DNA of 64,000 bases from Takakia lepidozioides (lineage: Eukaryota; Streptophyta; Takakiopsida; Takakiales; Takakiaceae): NCBI GenBank assembly GCA_030704615.1, contig CM060734.1, positions 23,622,001-23,686,000 on the forward strand. Reading direction: 5' to 3'. The notes under the pieces were generated by a model that was not told the DNA's origin, ran no database searches, and saw nothing but the letters and a program-made list of their open reading frames with translations. Positions 42,934 through 54,401 of this stretch are shown here, piece after piece. The position numbers and the translations under genes are program-made. How positions within the stretch are numbered: the stretch's first letter is position 1; each line of letters starts with the position of its first letter.

Positions 42934-45475
42934 TGTAGTGTGAAAAGAAGGGGGCATAAATCCCCTCCTGTGTAATTCTAACTGTACTTCTCCCAGTAAA
43001 AAGAACAACCTAGCAATCTACCAGCGGCACACGGTTATGGGTTTCCCTCCTATCGTTCATGATCAGAGTTCATAAATCCTCATCCACGCCGCAGCGGAAG
43101 AGAAAACATGGATGGGGATTGAATCCTTCTTGTTCATGATTTACACAATCTTTATACAATTGCAGCACCAATGGTGCTGCTGTGATATTTTCAGTGATAC
43201 AACCAGCCCTAGACGGAGCTAAATGCGACCCATGTGGGCATCACCCTTGAGCAACACACGTCGAAACCCCTTTTGTAATGAGATCACTGATAAGAGGAAG
43301 GCAACTCAGATCTGCCATGAATTACAGGCCTAGTGATTCTCTGCAGATGTCATGGTTTTTCCTCTATCTCCCAGTTGTTACCCCTTTTACTGAGCAGCTC
43401 TCTCCCTTCCCAAACCTTTTCTCTCTCCTTCCTGCTGTAAAATTCCCTGGCTCACTTTCTTCCAACCAGCAGCCTATCTATATGCAATTCAAACACATTC
43501 AGCCATGTATCCAGTGAATCCAGCCTTGAAATCAAACCTTGGTCACACAAGACATGATCAGCTCTTCCATCAGTCTTTCTCTTACCCAAAACAGACCCTT
43601 CACACTGTTTGCTCCAGGGACAACCCAGTTTGTCAGTCAGTTCCCAACCCTTCTACAGATCTGCATTTAAACACCCCAACAGCTCACTTTTGCCCTTTCA
43701 GATTTGAACCATAGAGTTCAAATGTTGAGTCCACTCTGAACCAGTTCTAAACTCCACATCAGTGTCAGTTTGCAGCCCCATCCAACACTTCCTCTTTCTG
43801 ATTTCAAAGAGGTTACCGCTAACCCTCACTACTGCTCACATCAACTACACTGGATTGCATTACATCTAATCATCAAAATCCCAGAGCCGCATTGTATGCA
43901 GATTCATGATACTGAAGCCAAAGGAACAAAAACAAAACAAATAGCAAGCATTCTGTCACTGTGGGTGAACTACATCTGCCCTCAATCAACACTCCTACAG
44001 ACATGTGCATCAGATCCATTCATCTCCACCCCATCCTGGTTTGAAGTCCAGAGTCCCCATTCCATTTCTCAAAGTCTTTTTCTTGTCCTCATCACGCTCT
44101 CAGTTTGAGAGTCTCTACCAAAATTTCACAACAACGATTCCTAAGTGCCAAAAAGAAGAAGCCTGGTATCTACGAACTTATCTGTCTTATACTCTAGGTG
44201 AAGCGGTGGGTCTGCCTACCCAAAATGGCACCTCACTATCTCTGTCAGTAGCTACCTTAACTCCTCTTGTCGTCTGGATTTGACGATTCCAGCGTTCATT
44301 AAGTCATGACGGCCGTGCTTCAGCCTATGGCAACACCCCTGTAGCTTGCCAACTAACTACCCTATCTCACTATCTAAACAAATCTACCCTAAGATCTGAT
44401 ATAATCTTATAACAAGAAGATAGTGATCATCTGAAAGCTTCCTGCATCTGTACATTCCACTCTTTACCTCCTTATTTACAGATAACCTGAGTCACCATCC
44501 ACAAGCCAATCCCTCATTTGCTTTGGCAGATGCTCGTTATGTCGAGCTGCTCTTCATCCTAACTCTCCATTGATTGTGCCAGCAACTCCACCTCCCTGTT
44601 CTCTGGCAGCTGGCCGTTTCCCTTGCATGCTCATCCTCCCTTGATCATGTTCATCAAGGCAATGGCGGCTCTGGTGGTTGCACAAGATTCGTGACAACAC
44701 CGCCTCCCTTCACCTGGCTTGAGCACAACTCTTCCAAGCTGTTCCCTGCACGATTATCCTCTAGCAAGCCCTAAGCTACCCATTCACCATAGCAGCGACT
44801 GCACCACCTGTTAACTGATCGCTCCATCGCATGCCACACCGATCTCCCTGTAAGCATATCCTCCAGAAATTGATCATTACCAAGAAGATGGCGGCACCGC
44901 TTCCCCTGCTGCACAGATTACCAAGCTGTGCCCTTATACTCTACATTAACACTTCTCTTAATGCAAGTGAGAATGCCCCAGTGTAGATGCAATCGCCCTT
45001 GACACAATGCCCTGCCAATTCCACTGTTCACAGCATCTGCTCAGAGCACCCGTCATCTTCCCCTTCGTCTTCCTCGTCCCGCGTTTCTAGGGTAATCACC
45101 AGTGATGAAAGTCATCCATTTTCACGAACGAAAAACGTGCTAGGTTTCATTAACAGAGTTAATTACAAATTCATTGCATCCTTGGCATTGGATCCTTCGT
45201 CCTTGTTCCTGGGAGTCATCCAGAGAGCATGGATGTAATCCATTCATCCTCCGGATGAAAATACGTATGGTCATGACTTAGCCACTTTCATCCTGGCAAA
45301 GTATCAGCATAGTGTGCCCATGAAATAACCTATAGGCAGGGATGAATTCCGCCCATAGCATGTATGAAATAATTTGAGCATCTTCATCCTGGCCAATAGT
45401 CCCCCATCGTTCCCATGATGTAACCAAGAAACATGTATGGAATAAATTGCAGGGACAACTCAACCTATTTTCACA
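42934..45475 (+). repeat. 2.5-kb LTR of TGTAGTGTG retrotransposon family
   Basis: Starts TGTAGTGTGAAAAG inside repeat F and ends TTTTCACA before a primer-site-like TTGGTACTAGGGCC. The length of 2,542 bp is unusual but within the range for plant LTRs. The 3' 760 bp are duplicated at 23709-24376. The many short frames (for example 43278-44283) have no recognisable domain and no support from another copy, so I treat the whole as noncoding. No internal region with gag or pol is attached, so I cannot assign it to Copia or gypsy. Confidence 0.65.
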
Positions 45476-45748
45476 TTGGTACTAGGGCCCTTCCTTTGTA
45501 GCAATGCAGAATCTCAGTGGGTAAAACAAAAATTTAATGTCACTCCCCTGCATTCACACTACATATGTAGTGGTACCCTGCTCGATGCCTCCTTTCATAA
45601 TCCTTTGCTTGTTGACGCTGCCCTTTCTTCACACTTTTCCGCAGCTTAGCCTTCATCTCTGTGAGGAGCTGGATTTTCTGCTGCATCATAAGTGTAACCT
45701 CTGCAACAGATCCATCAAAATTTACTGCTGCTGTAAGATAGTGCAATA
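45476..45748 (-). other. Leader plus antisense basic frame after TGTAGTGTG LTR
   Basis: The first 97 bp match 24377-24472. After ACTACATATGTAGTG the sequence is unrelated to the other copy and, on the minus strand (45746-45540), encodes a 68-codon helix-forming basic frame with MQQKIQLLTEMKAKL and KKGQRQQAK. It may be the end of a coiled-coil protein; its upstream part is cut off by Ty3 element 3. Function unknown. Confidence 0.35.
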
Positions 45749-45824
45749 AGAGATATCCAACTCTTCTATCTTGGAGTTTTCACCTCGGATAGCGAAGGGA
45801 TGGGTGAGTAAAAGCCGCTCGACA
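45749..45824 (+). repeat. 5' LTR remnant of Ty3 element 3
   Basis: Only the last 76 bp of the LTR (AGAGATATCCAACTC to CTCGACA) remain, joined to the leader of the TGTAGTGTG element. Confidence 0.85.
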
Positions 45825-46412
45825 TTTGGCGACCATACTGGGGAACTGGGTCATGAACAACCAGATGTGACAGGCATCTGGTGGGATCATGGTGGTTGGA
45901 GAATTAAAGAATTTGATGTGAATCAAATTCCCTGTGAAACTGAGAAGGAAAGATTGTCCAAACAATTCTTTCAGAGGTTCTTGGAATTGCCAGACGGTTG
46001 TAAAGAAAACATTCTTAAGAGAGTGCATGATGCTAACCCTGAGTGGGGTCTGGAGAAAGGAGTGATAAAGATTTATCAGGTGGCCTGTAGAGGAAGAGCA
46101 TGTTGGTTACCAACATTGGTTTATGTGATAGCATTGTTATCCATTAAGCGAGTAGAGTTTGAAGGCTGGGAGGAAAGGAAGGTGAATGTTTATACTCATA
46201 TGCATGAGGAGCTTGTTCTAGTAAAGAATTGGATTCCAAAGGATATTTTGTGGATCAAACTCACACCAAGAACAGCTTTCCAGACTTGTTTGCCATATGG
46301 TTATATGGTAACGAAGACTTCTAATATAGCCAAGGGTGCCTTGAAGCTTGAAAGAAACCCAAGCATATACGAGAGATATTACAGAAGAGAGTTTTGGTTA
46401 TTGCCACATTAA
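45771..46412 (+). CDS. ORF0 of Ty3 element 3
   Basis: Frame of 213 codons, nearly identical to ORF0 of element 1 (changes such as DAN for DAD and KTSN for ETSS). It is open across the LTR end and primer site. The upstream ATG in U5 is lost with the LTR, and the first in-frame codon that could start it is at 45771. It ends in TAA 23 bp before the gag ATG at 46433. Function unknown. Confidence 0.6.
   Translation: MEFSPRIAKGWVSKSRSTFGDHTGELGHEQPDVTGIWWDHGGWRIKEFDVNQIPCETEKERLSKQFFQRFLELPDGCKENILKRVHDANPEWGLEKGVIKIYQVACRGRACWLPTLVYVIALLSIKRVEFEGWEERKVNVYTHMHEELVLVKNWIPKDILWIKLTPRTAFQTCLPYGYMVTKTSNIAKGALKLERNPSIYERYYRREFWLLPH
45825..45844 (+). promoter_or_regulatory. Primer-binding site, element 3
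   Basis: TTTGGCGACCATACTGGGGA directly follows the LTR end. Confidence 0.75.
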
Positions 46413-46432
46413 AGAAATGAAAGACATGGGAC

Positions 46433-47895
46433 ATGAGTGATGAAAGAGAAGCTAGACTCCAGAGATATTCAGCAAAAAGAGAAAGTTATCTGAAAGCTAA
46501 TTATCCATATATTTGGGAGAGAGGAATAGACATAGGGGAATCATCAGGACCTCTCACACCATTAAGATCAGAGAGTACATCCTACTGGAAGAACTAGAGT
46601 TGGATGCCACTCCTTCTTTTTCTTTGCAAGAAAGATTAAGGGAATTGGTATAGGAAGAAGATCAACCACAAGGTGAAAGATCTGAGGTACATCCCTAGAT
46701 AAAAGATTTGATAGAAATCTTTGATAAGAGTTGGCATGGAACACCAAAAGCAGGAACTCCAGTTTCTGAGACGGAAGACGAAGAAGGAGGAGAGGATGTG
46801 GCAGAACCAACGGAGAGTTCAGACTCTCCAACACCATTGCAGTTGAGTTACATGAGTGAAGAATAAAACCAAGGGTGGAACTTGGAGGATGAAAACAGAG
46901 AGAAGAAATTGGAAGAGGAAAAGTATGAAGAAGTAGACCCAACAGCTGAGGTTGAGACTACAACCAGGACATCCCAACCCGTTGGACCTGGATCAAGTGG
47001 AGCACTTGGATCACAGGCCAACGAGGGTGTCGGCTCAGGGGGATCAGGCGGGCAGCCTGGATCTGGCTCTGGGGGGACAGGGAGTGTGGGAAGTAGTGCA
47101 ATTGGAGCTGGGAATACTGTGAATATAGTGGGGCCAGTAGCAGGGAGTGCTCAGGGGCCACCACTTGGTGGAAGTTCCACCACAACTACAACAGGTCCTC
47201 AAGGACCAGCACCAGCAAGGGGGCCAGCACCTGTAAGTGGGCAGGGGGTAGGGCCGCAGATGGCGTTACAACCAACACGGGCAAAACCACCTTTTCCAAT
47301 ATATTCAGGAAAAGGGGATCCTGATGTACACATTAGCCAATTTGAGCACATGTATATTGTGAACAATGAGAATGGCGATGATGCCAAGATGAGACTGTTT
47401 CTTTGTTCACTTATAAAGAAAACAAGTGAATGGTATGCAAGATTCCCTGATAATCATTTCCTAACCTGGAATGGCTTGAATACATCATTCCAAAATAGGT
47501 TCAGGACAAGTAAAACTGAGGATGAAGTGTATGGAAGTTTATAACAGTTAAAGCAAAAGAAGCATGAAACTGTTGAGGAGTATATGGAAAAGATGGAATT
47601 GATGATGAAAAAGCTGGCTGCTGTACCAGCACCAGGTTTACAGAAGACTTGGTTTGTGAGTGGACTAAGACCAGAGTTGCACAAGAAAGTGGATATGTTA
47701 CCCCATAATACAGTGGAGGAGGCATTTGAAACAGCGAACAGAATTGAGCAATTGGGAATGCTCAGGAGAGAGAAAAGGGATGATGAGGACTCTGAGGATG
47801 AGTCAGATGAGGAAGAAGAGCAAGAGCTGAAAATGAAGAGTAAGAGGAAGGAAAAGTTGAAGAGGGATAACTATGAGAAAAGATTAGAATAAATC
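46433..47895 (+). pseudogene. gag (capsid part) of Ty3 element 3, broken
   Basis: Starts MSDEREARLQRYS as in element 1. It is interrupted by stops near 46650, 46697 and 46865, then open 46882-47544 through the Gly/Ser-rich linker and the capsid N-terminal part, with TAA 47542 (CAA in element 1). It resumes at 47584-47892 (capsid C-terminus, TWFVSGLRPELHKKVDMLP) and ends at TAA 47890, GAA in element 1. The Ser/Gly linker and the capsid motifs match element 1 residue by residue. Confidence 0.75.
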
Positions 47896-49686
47896 TTGAA
47901 GAAGTATGCCACAGAGGCTGCAACACATTGGAGGAAGGGTGTTTGGTGTGCAAAATGCCAGAATGAAGGCCATACCACCACTGAATGCCACATGAAGGAG
48001 AAACACTGTACTATCTATAAAATGGATAACCATTCTACTGAGAATTGTTACTACAACAGAAGGACAGCAGCTAGAGAACCTAGGCAAGTAAGGGTGCATC
48101 AAGTGCAGCCCCAGCCAAGAAAAAACAGTGATCAGGACCACTATGGTAGGCTTGGTGGTTATAACAATGGCATGGAAGGGAGAGGTAATCCAAGAGGGAA
48201 TTACCAAGGAAATTCCAGAGGTAACTATCAGGGTAATCCAAGGAGGAATTACCAGCCAGGGAATCAGGATTACAGAAACAATCCCAAAACAGACCAAGGG
48301 CGAGGACCTAATGGGGAAGAACTGTGTTACTATTGTAATCAGGCAGGACATCGCAAGGCAGCTTGTCCATTCTGGATCAGACACCAGAATGAGATGAGAG
48401 CTCATGTGAATGAGGGGCCAGTGGTGGCAGCTCACATGGTTAGGCCATGTGTTGTATCAGAAAAAAGTACAATGATAGTAACCAGAAGCAAAGCCAAAAT
48501 AATACCTCCAGTAGATGAGGAAGGTGATGATAATGAAGATGGCAGTTTAGATTGGCAGTGGCCAATCAGATACTACCTTACTCATGGTCAGTGCCCACCT
48601 AGTTATGGAAAGGAGCAGAGGAAGAGAATCGCTATCAAGGCTTTACCTTATACTATGGTAGGGGGCATAATGTATAAGCTAGGACCTGATGGAGTACTTA
48701 AACGATGCTTGTACCACCATGAAGTAAATAAAGTTTTGGAGGAAGTTCATAAAGGAGTGGCTGGAGGTCATTTTGGAGAAGAGACTACCAGTAGAAAGAT
48801 ACTACTTGCAGGTTACTGGTGGCGTACTTTGTTCAAATATGTACAAAAGTATTGTCATAGTTGTGATGAGTGTCAGAGGCTAGGACCATTGCAGAGATCT
48901 AGGAAGATGGCTTTGCATCCTACGATGCCTACTGAACCATTTCAGAAATGGGGACTAGACTTTGTTGGACCAATTAACCCACCAGCCAAGAATACACAGA
49001 ACAAGTTTATAATCACAGCCACTGATTATACTACAAAGTGGGTGGAAGCTAAAGCTCTGAGGGACAACACAGCTAAGTCCACAGCAAGGTTCCTATATGA
49101 GAACATACTTACACGATTTGGCTGTCCCCTGGAATTTATCAATGACCAGGGAAGTCACTTCATTAATGAGACCATTGAACTATTGACTAAAGAGTTCATG
49201 ATTGTGCATAGGAAGAGTACAACATATTACCCACAGGGTAATGGGCAGGCAGAGGCTACCAACAAAATACTATGTACTATCTTGACTAAGATAGTCAATG
49301 CAAACAGAACAGATTGGGATACAAAGCTGCTGATAGCTTTGTGGTCATATAGGACTTCATATAAAGTCACCACTAAGTATACACCATTCCAATTAGTTTA
49401 TGGTATGGAAGCTTTACTTCCAGTGGAATTCTTGTTACCTACCATGAGAACTGAATGGGGAAGGAGAATGGAATTGGAAGATTCAATTAAGGTCAGGAAA
49501 CATGAATTATACCATGTGGAAGAAGTACGTGCTGATGCAGCTGATAACATGACCAAAATTCAGATGAAGAGGAAGGATCAGTTCGATGAAGGTAAATTAA
49601 AGACTTTCAAGACGGGAGATTTGGTACTGTGGTTGCAGAAGAAGGGGAAGATTAAAGCTTCTAAGCTTAAATCACCATGGAAATGA
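47896..49686 (+). CDS. Nucleocapsid-integrase fusion frame (element 3)
   Basis: Open frame of 596 codons. Residues 1-170 are the end of Gag with CCHC knuckles CAKCQNEGHTTTEC and CYYCNQAGHRKAAC. At about residue 217 the deletion joins acidic linker (DNEDGS) in frame to the integrase leader (LDWQWPIRYYL). Integrase then has the HHCC finger (HKGVAGGH ... CHSCDEC) and the DDE residues in GLDFVG, INDQGSH and GQAEATNK. It stops at TGA 49684 (GGA in element 1) shortly before the natural C-terminus. All integrase catalytic residues are present, so a DNA-binding fusion product is conceivable but unproven. Confidence 0.8.
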   Translation: MKKYATEAATHWRKGVWCAKCQNEGHTTTECHMKEKHCTIYKMDNHSTENCYYNRRTAAREPRQVRVHQVQPQPRKNSDQDHYGRLGGYNNGMEGRGNPRGNYQGNSRGNYQGNPRRNYQPGNQDYRNNPKTDQGRGPNGEELCYYCNQAGHRKAACPFWIRHQNEMRAHVNEGPVVAAHMVRPCVVSEKSTMIVTRSKAKIIPPVDEEGDDNEDGSLDWQWPIRYYLTHGQCPPSYGKEQRKRIAIKALPYTMVGGIMYKLGPDGVLKRCLYHHEVNKVLEEVHKGVAGGHFGEETTSRKILLAGYWWRTLFKYVQKYCHSCDECQRLGPLQRSRKMALHPTMPTEPFQKWGLDFVGPINPPAKNTQNKFIITATDYTTKWVEAKALRDNTAKSTARFLYENILTRFGCPLEFINDQGSHFINETIELLTKEFMIVHRKSTTYYPQGNGQAEATNKILCTILTKIVNANRTDWDTKLLIALWSYRTSYKVTTKYTPFQLVYGMEALLPVEFLLPTMRTEWGRRMELEDSIKVRKHELYHVEEVRADAADNMTKIQMKRKDQFDEGKLKTFKTGDLVLWLQKKGKIKASKLKSPWK

Positions 49687-50564
49687 CCTTATGTCATACA
49701 GAAGATGTATGATAATAACACCGCCATGCTACAAACCATTAACAAAGAAATGCTGGGAAGAGTCAATGCCAATAAGTTGAAGGGGTACAGTGGTATCCAT
49801 GACAAACCATTGCAGCATGATTTGCATGTTGAAACGCAAAAACAGTCACGGGCTGCACCAGTGATACCAACGGAGTATAGAGCACTTGTGGCTAAGCCGA
49901 GCGTGTATGACCAGGGCGGGAAGTACAGGTGTTTGCATAGCTATCACAGCCAATCACAGCGTGACACAGCCTATCAGAGCCCATCACAGTGTCACACAGC
50001 CTATCACAGCCCACCACAGTGCCACACAGCCTGTCACAGCCCAACACAGCCCATGCAGTTACACAGTCCATAGGGTCAGTGACAAGTAGATGCGAATTAA
50101 CGTCAGAAAAGTGGCCATCAAGTGAAGAAGAAGTTTGGAATTCAAACTTGGAGAATATGCCACGCGGAGAGGGGAAGTCGGGGGCATGTCTAGAAAGGGA
50201 CACGTGGCCACTAAGGCAAAGCACACCGCACTGCATCGATTGCAAGAGTGGGTTTCATCATGCAAAAGGACAAATCGGGCCGTCAAAGTACCTACCCGGT
50301 ACAGCCGCTAAGACTATTTGTGGGCCCATTAATGCATTCAGTGTAAGGATAACGGAACCCTTTCCGAGTACAGAAAAGAGAAACTTATGCCACATGTGCT
50401 GTCCTACTGGACATTCCAGGTGGGAATGTCCACAGAGGGGGGTGGAATTAAGAAGTTACCTAAGCAGGCAACAGCCAATCAGGAGTGCGAATTACATGCA
50501 GGTGGTTCCCTCCCTCAAGAAGAGGAAGTGTTATGAGCGGAAGAGTCGGGGTGGCTCCGAATAG
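49687..50564 (+). pseudogene. Integrase C-terminus and zinc-knuckle extension (element 3)
   Basis: Continues integrase in frame after TGA (MYDNNTAMLQTINKEMLG), passes CAG 49813 where element 1 has a stop, and enters the His/Ser-rich CACAG-repeat part. A frameshift near 50060 moves it to the frame 49989-50564, which holds CIDCKSGFHH, KTICGPINAF and an intact CCHC knuckle, CHMCCPTGHSRWEC, at about 50388-50430. It ends 32 bp into ORF3. The knuckle is separate from the two in Gag. Confidence 0.55.
49945..50060 (+). repeat. CACAG-type tandem repeats in Pol extension, element 3
   Basis: Units of TATCACAGCCCACCACAGTG type, as in element 1 but fewer. Confidence 0.75.
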
Positions 50565-53500
50565 CCAGTGTCTCGACGGAAGGGGCAATCAAAGCACTAG
50601 CTTTGTAGCTATGGCGGATGTAACGGATTATACACTCGCTTTAATTCTCACGCAGTGGCGCAACGACGGACGAATTGAGAGTACATTTTCTCTCACTTGG
50701 TACTTGCAAGCCCCACAGGCTTACACGCACTTACCTGTTCCATTCTGTGCCAACCATACCTTCATGCTCTGTGCCCTGCAAGCTTTCCTTCAGCTATTTC
50801 AAACAAAGCCTTTTTGTTTGTCTAGAATGAAGAGAGTGAGGGGAATGGAGGATATCAGGGTGAAGAGCACCACGATTCTGCACAAGCAAACAATTGCAGC
50901 ACCGCAGGCAGTGCAGCTGCTAAGGGAGTTGCAATTGGAGGGGCTGCTACGCAAGGACTGGTCCTTGCATCATCGGCAGTATATGATTCAATTTCTTCAG
51001 AACTTTGAGCCTCGGACGGGAGTTACCCAGGTGAGGGGAGTAGATATAGAAATTACTCCCCAGTACATGTAGCAATTGTTTGATTTGCCATCAGGTCATG
51101 TGGATGTGGATGAGCACAGGGCAAGATTGCAGATAGGGAATTTGTTCCAAGAAGGGAGTTTCTTTAAGACTCAAGGTTACACTTGTACCAAAACCGAGTA
51201 CCCAGGGCTCAGAGAAGTTGGTCAAATATTGAACGTTCTGTTTGCCATGAAACAGAACCAATAGTATTTGAGCAGGTCATTCACAGAGGAGATCCTGAAA
51301 GCTTTGAGGGGAGAGGATGTAGCTTGGGCGGAGTTAATGTACAATGGTCTGGTGGATGAGATGAAGAGGTTACAGGGCACTGCTACTAAGTCTCCGATCA
51401 TTGTGTCTAGTCTAGTCATTGCCCAAATAATTCTTGACTCTTGCATACTTGATACTCGGGAACGTAAGGAGATGGGAGTGTTTGAGGCAGTAACCACTGC
51501 AATTGAAGAGCAGGGCTCTTCACATAGTGAGGGTGGATTGGCAGGGCAACACCAGTCTAAGAGACAGAAGTGGGGTATGACTGTAGTGGCGGATCCACTG
51601 GCTTCACGGAAACCGCAAGATGATGTTTCCCAAGCTCTTGTGCAGGATGGGGGCACAGCAGCACAGAAGGCTGTTATTATTGGAAGCACGGCCTTCGGAG
51701 AGGGAAGAGGAAGTCAATTTGATACCACAGCCACCACAACCAGTTGACTCAGTTGTCTTAAAGGTTCCACAGTTAGAACATGTTGTGACATCACCCCCAA
51801 TTGCTCTGGACGGAGAAAGGTTGGACATTCCCACTACAGAGCAGGTCGTGGCCAAAATTGAGAAGGGTGACCTTCTCTATGAAAACTCTGGCTTGGTAAG
51901 GGAATCAGTGGTTCCAGAGGTGCAGCAATTGTCTAGGGAAAACCCTGCTGTGCATGTAATACCCACACCTGTGACGGAGGTACCACGGGTAGAATATCAG
52001 GACACTGCAGCACACTGTGGAGGATGAGGTGGTTCAGGAAGAGAATCTGGTGGGGCAATGGCCTGAATGGTTGGTGAGGCATCACACTGCGGAGGATCAG
52101 GGAGAATAGCAGCAAGTTCACCATGATGACCCTCAGCAGGCCATGCTTATGAGTTCCATAAGCAGGACACTTAATTTGTTGGGCACCTATGTGAAATCCC
52201 ATGTTCCATCTACCCAATTGGCAGCTTTGAGGGAGGAACTCAGGAAGGAGTTTGAGGCTGGAATTGCCACTGAGTGTACTAACAAGGTAGATGAGGAGGT
52301 CAATCTCAAGTTACAGCAAGAGATGGAGGACACAAAGGCTACTTTGCAGTTGGCCAAGGGACATTTGATTGAAGCAGGCCTCGAGCAGGACCAGTTGCAT
52401 GAAGCACATAAGCAACAGTTATACCAATTGCAGGTGAAGCATGAGGGCAAGTTGCAAGAAGTGAATGTACTACATACATAGTTGGAGGCAGTACATGAGA
52501 AAATGACCATACAATGTGTTACACACTCACACTACTCTTTTGAGCAAACTGCATTAGAAGTTAACAGACAAAGGGAGAGATGTATGAGGGCAGAAGCTGA
52601 GATAATAGAGCAAGCAAAACTCATTGTTGATATGAAGAATACAATCTATCACAATGAGAATACTTTCAAACAATACCGACAGGTTGAGGCTGACCAGGAG
52701 AGGTACATCCTGGAGTTGCAACAAACAGTCATGGTCAATAGAAATGAACTCTCTGTGGTTAACAAGGCTTGGAAGGAAGCCAATAATCTGGCTGCTGCCT
52801 ATGCGGGTCTGGTTGAACCTCATGTGAAGCGCATGGACGCTTTACAGCAGCAGTTAGATGTGTACAGACTCACGGAGGAGCAGACTCTCAGGGGTGCCAC
52901 ACACGACTTGGTGGATAACCACCTTATGCAAGTCTGGTTAGCACAAGGGCTGGTAGAAGGCAAAGCACCATTGAAACTCACCCAGGGCAAGATGAATGAG
53001 CTCAGATTGCAGGTGCAGAACATTGCCACAACTACTATAGACAATGTCTATAGTAGAATAGCGGAGCTACAGGAGGACGTGGAAGGCCTGCAGACTCAAG
53101 TGGATGACCTGAGCTCAAATATTGACAAGAGAGTCTTTGTTCCTGAGGAGCAGCTAATGGCTACTTATTTACATGCCATGACTCTAATTTTTCAATCTTC
53201 TTTGCAAGGGGTGCAGGAGATGCTAGTGGTAGAAGGGCCAGTGGTACCAATATCACAGCAGGCGGCTGTGCACGTAGCTGAACCTATTGTTACTACAGCC
53301 ACACCACAGCCTGAGGTATAGGGGGATGCTGCTTTTAACCCACCTACGACTCCTGCTGCACGGGAGTACAGTCGGGCTATGATTATACCCTTCAACCAAA
53401 TTCCCATTGTGCTGGATTTGGCTTAGAAGGAATTTAGTCCTCCGCAGTCGTTGGCACATTACTACCAGATCATGCACATTTGGTTGTCAGTGGCAACTTG

Positions 53501-54363
53501 GACTAAGGTTCTTCCGAACAATCGACCCATTGAGGATCATCACTTTGCGAGGTACTGGTCTGAAGCAGGTACCATGCTGAAGGAATTAATTGCCTTCCAA
53601 GTTGTACATGGGTACATTTATACCAAGACCAAGGAGGTATCTAGTATTGTCATGGGCTGTGGATTATACTATGCTGCTTGTTTTCTGGCACGTTATCACA
53701 TTGAGCAGCAGAGGATGCAATCCCGATTTCTGAGTTATTCCAGTGGGGATCATTGGGTCTTACCTTCAATGCCACCTCATATGTATATGATGCAGAATGA
53801 TTCCCAACTTCGTTCATGGTTTCATTCGGCTTGGAACAATTTGACAACACAGAAATTCGGCCCTGAGGATATTTTCTTTAAGGGACATGAAGCCTGGAAA
53901 TACTCACACTGTTCCAAAGTCATTGGCACACCTCTCACCTATACGGATAAGGAGTTCAGGGTGTTCACTAATTTTGCTTGGCAAGCGCTTACAACAAGTT
54001 ATACAGTTTAAACTTCCAGACATGGTGGGACCACATTGTATGCCACACAGGATTCCACTTAAAGTTCGGCCGTTAAAACACCTAAGGGGAGACGAGGATT
54101 CTGATACTATTGTTTCTTCAGATGACTCTTTTGACATGGCAGAGGACTATGCACTTCAGATGGCAGAGAAGAAACGACGGGGATCTCCTATGCCTGAGAG
54201 ATTACCTCGTTATCAGCCAAAGGAGGGTCAAACATTTCCAGGTAGTGCTCAATCATCTCCATCCGCCAGTGACAGGACTCGGGCTCGCACACGGAGTCCT
54301 TCACGCGACTCTCACCGACAGAAGGGTGCTTGCTCACAAAGGTTTGCTGATCCCAAACAGTAA
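50533..54363 (+). pseudogene. ORF3 of Ty3 element 3
   Basis: Start ATG 50533 (MSGRVGVAP) or 50611 (MADVTDYTLAL). Relative to element 1 it has an extra segment of about 110 bp at 50720-50830, then the same domains: VRGVDIEITPQYM, the PSGHVDVDEHRARLQIGN block, the linker, a long coiled coil (about 52200-53120; 52482-53321 is open for 279 codons) and the C-terminal DHWVLPSMPPH domain with acidic and Arg/Ser-rich tail. Stops include TAG 51070, TAG 51262 region, TAG 52107 and TAG 53319. Reading frame changes near 51690 and 52020. The different breaks in elements 1 and 3 show that the ancestor had one long frame. Confidence 0.65.
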
Positions 54364-54384
54364 ACCGTGAGGACACGGCTTTTT

Positions 54385-54398
54385 GAGAGGGGGAGGGG
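54385..54398 (+). promoter_or_regulatory. Polypurine tract, element 3
   Basis: GAGAGGGGGAGGGG, immediately before the 3' LTR and identical to that of element 1. Confidence 0.85.
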
Positions 54399-54401
54399 TA
54401 A

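Noticed and set aside
33302-42943. Repeated short frames such as GPWLYALECLPIFQNGK in segment P
   Set aside because: Copies differ by stops and indels, none has a domain, and they lie in long noncoding repeats. Similarity is at DNA level only.
43278-44283. Several frames of 60-112 codons in the 2.5-kb LTR
   Set aside because: No domain, no conservation with the other LTR copy and no promoter or splice support.
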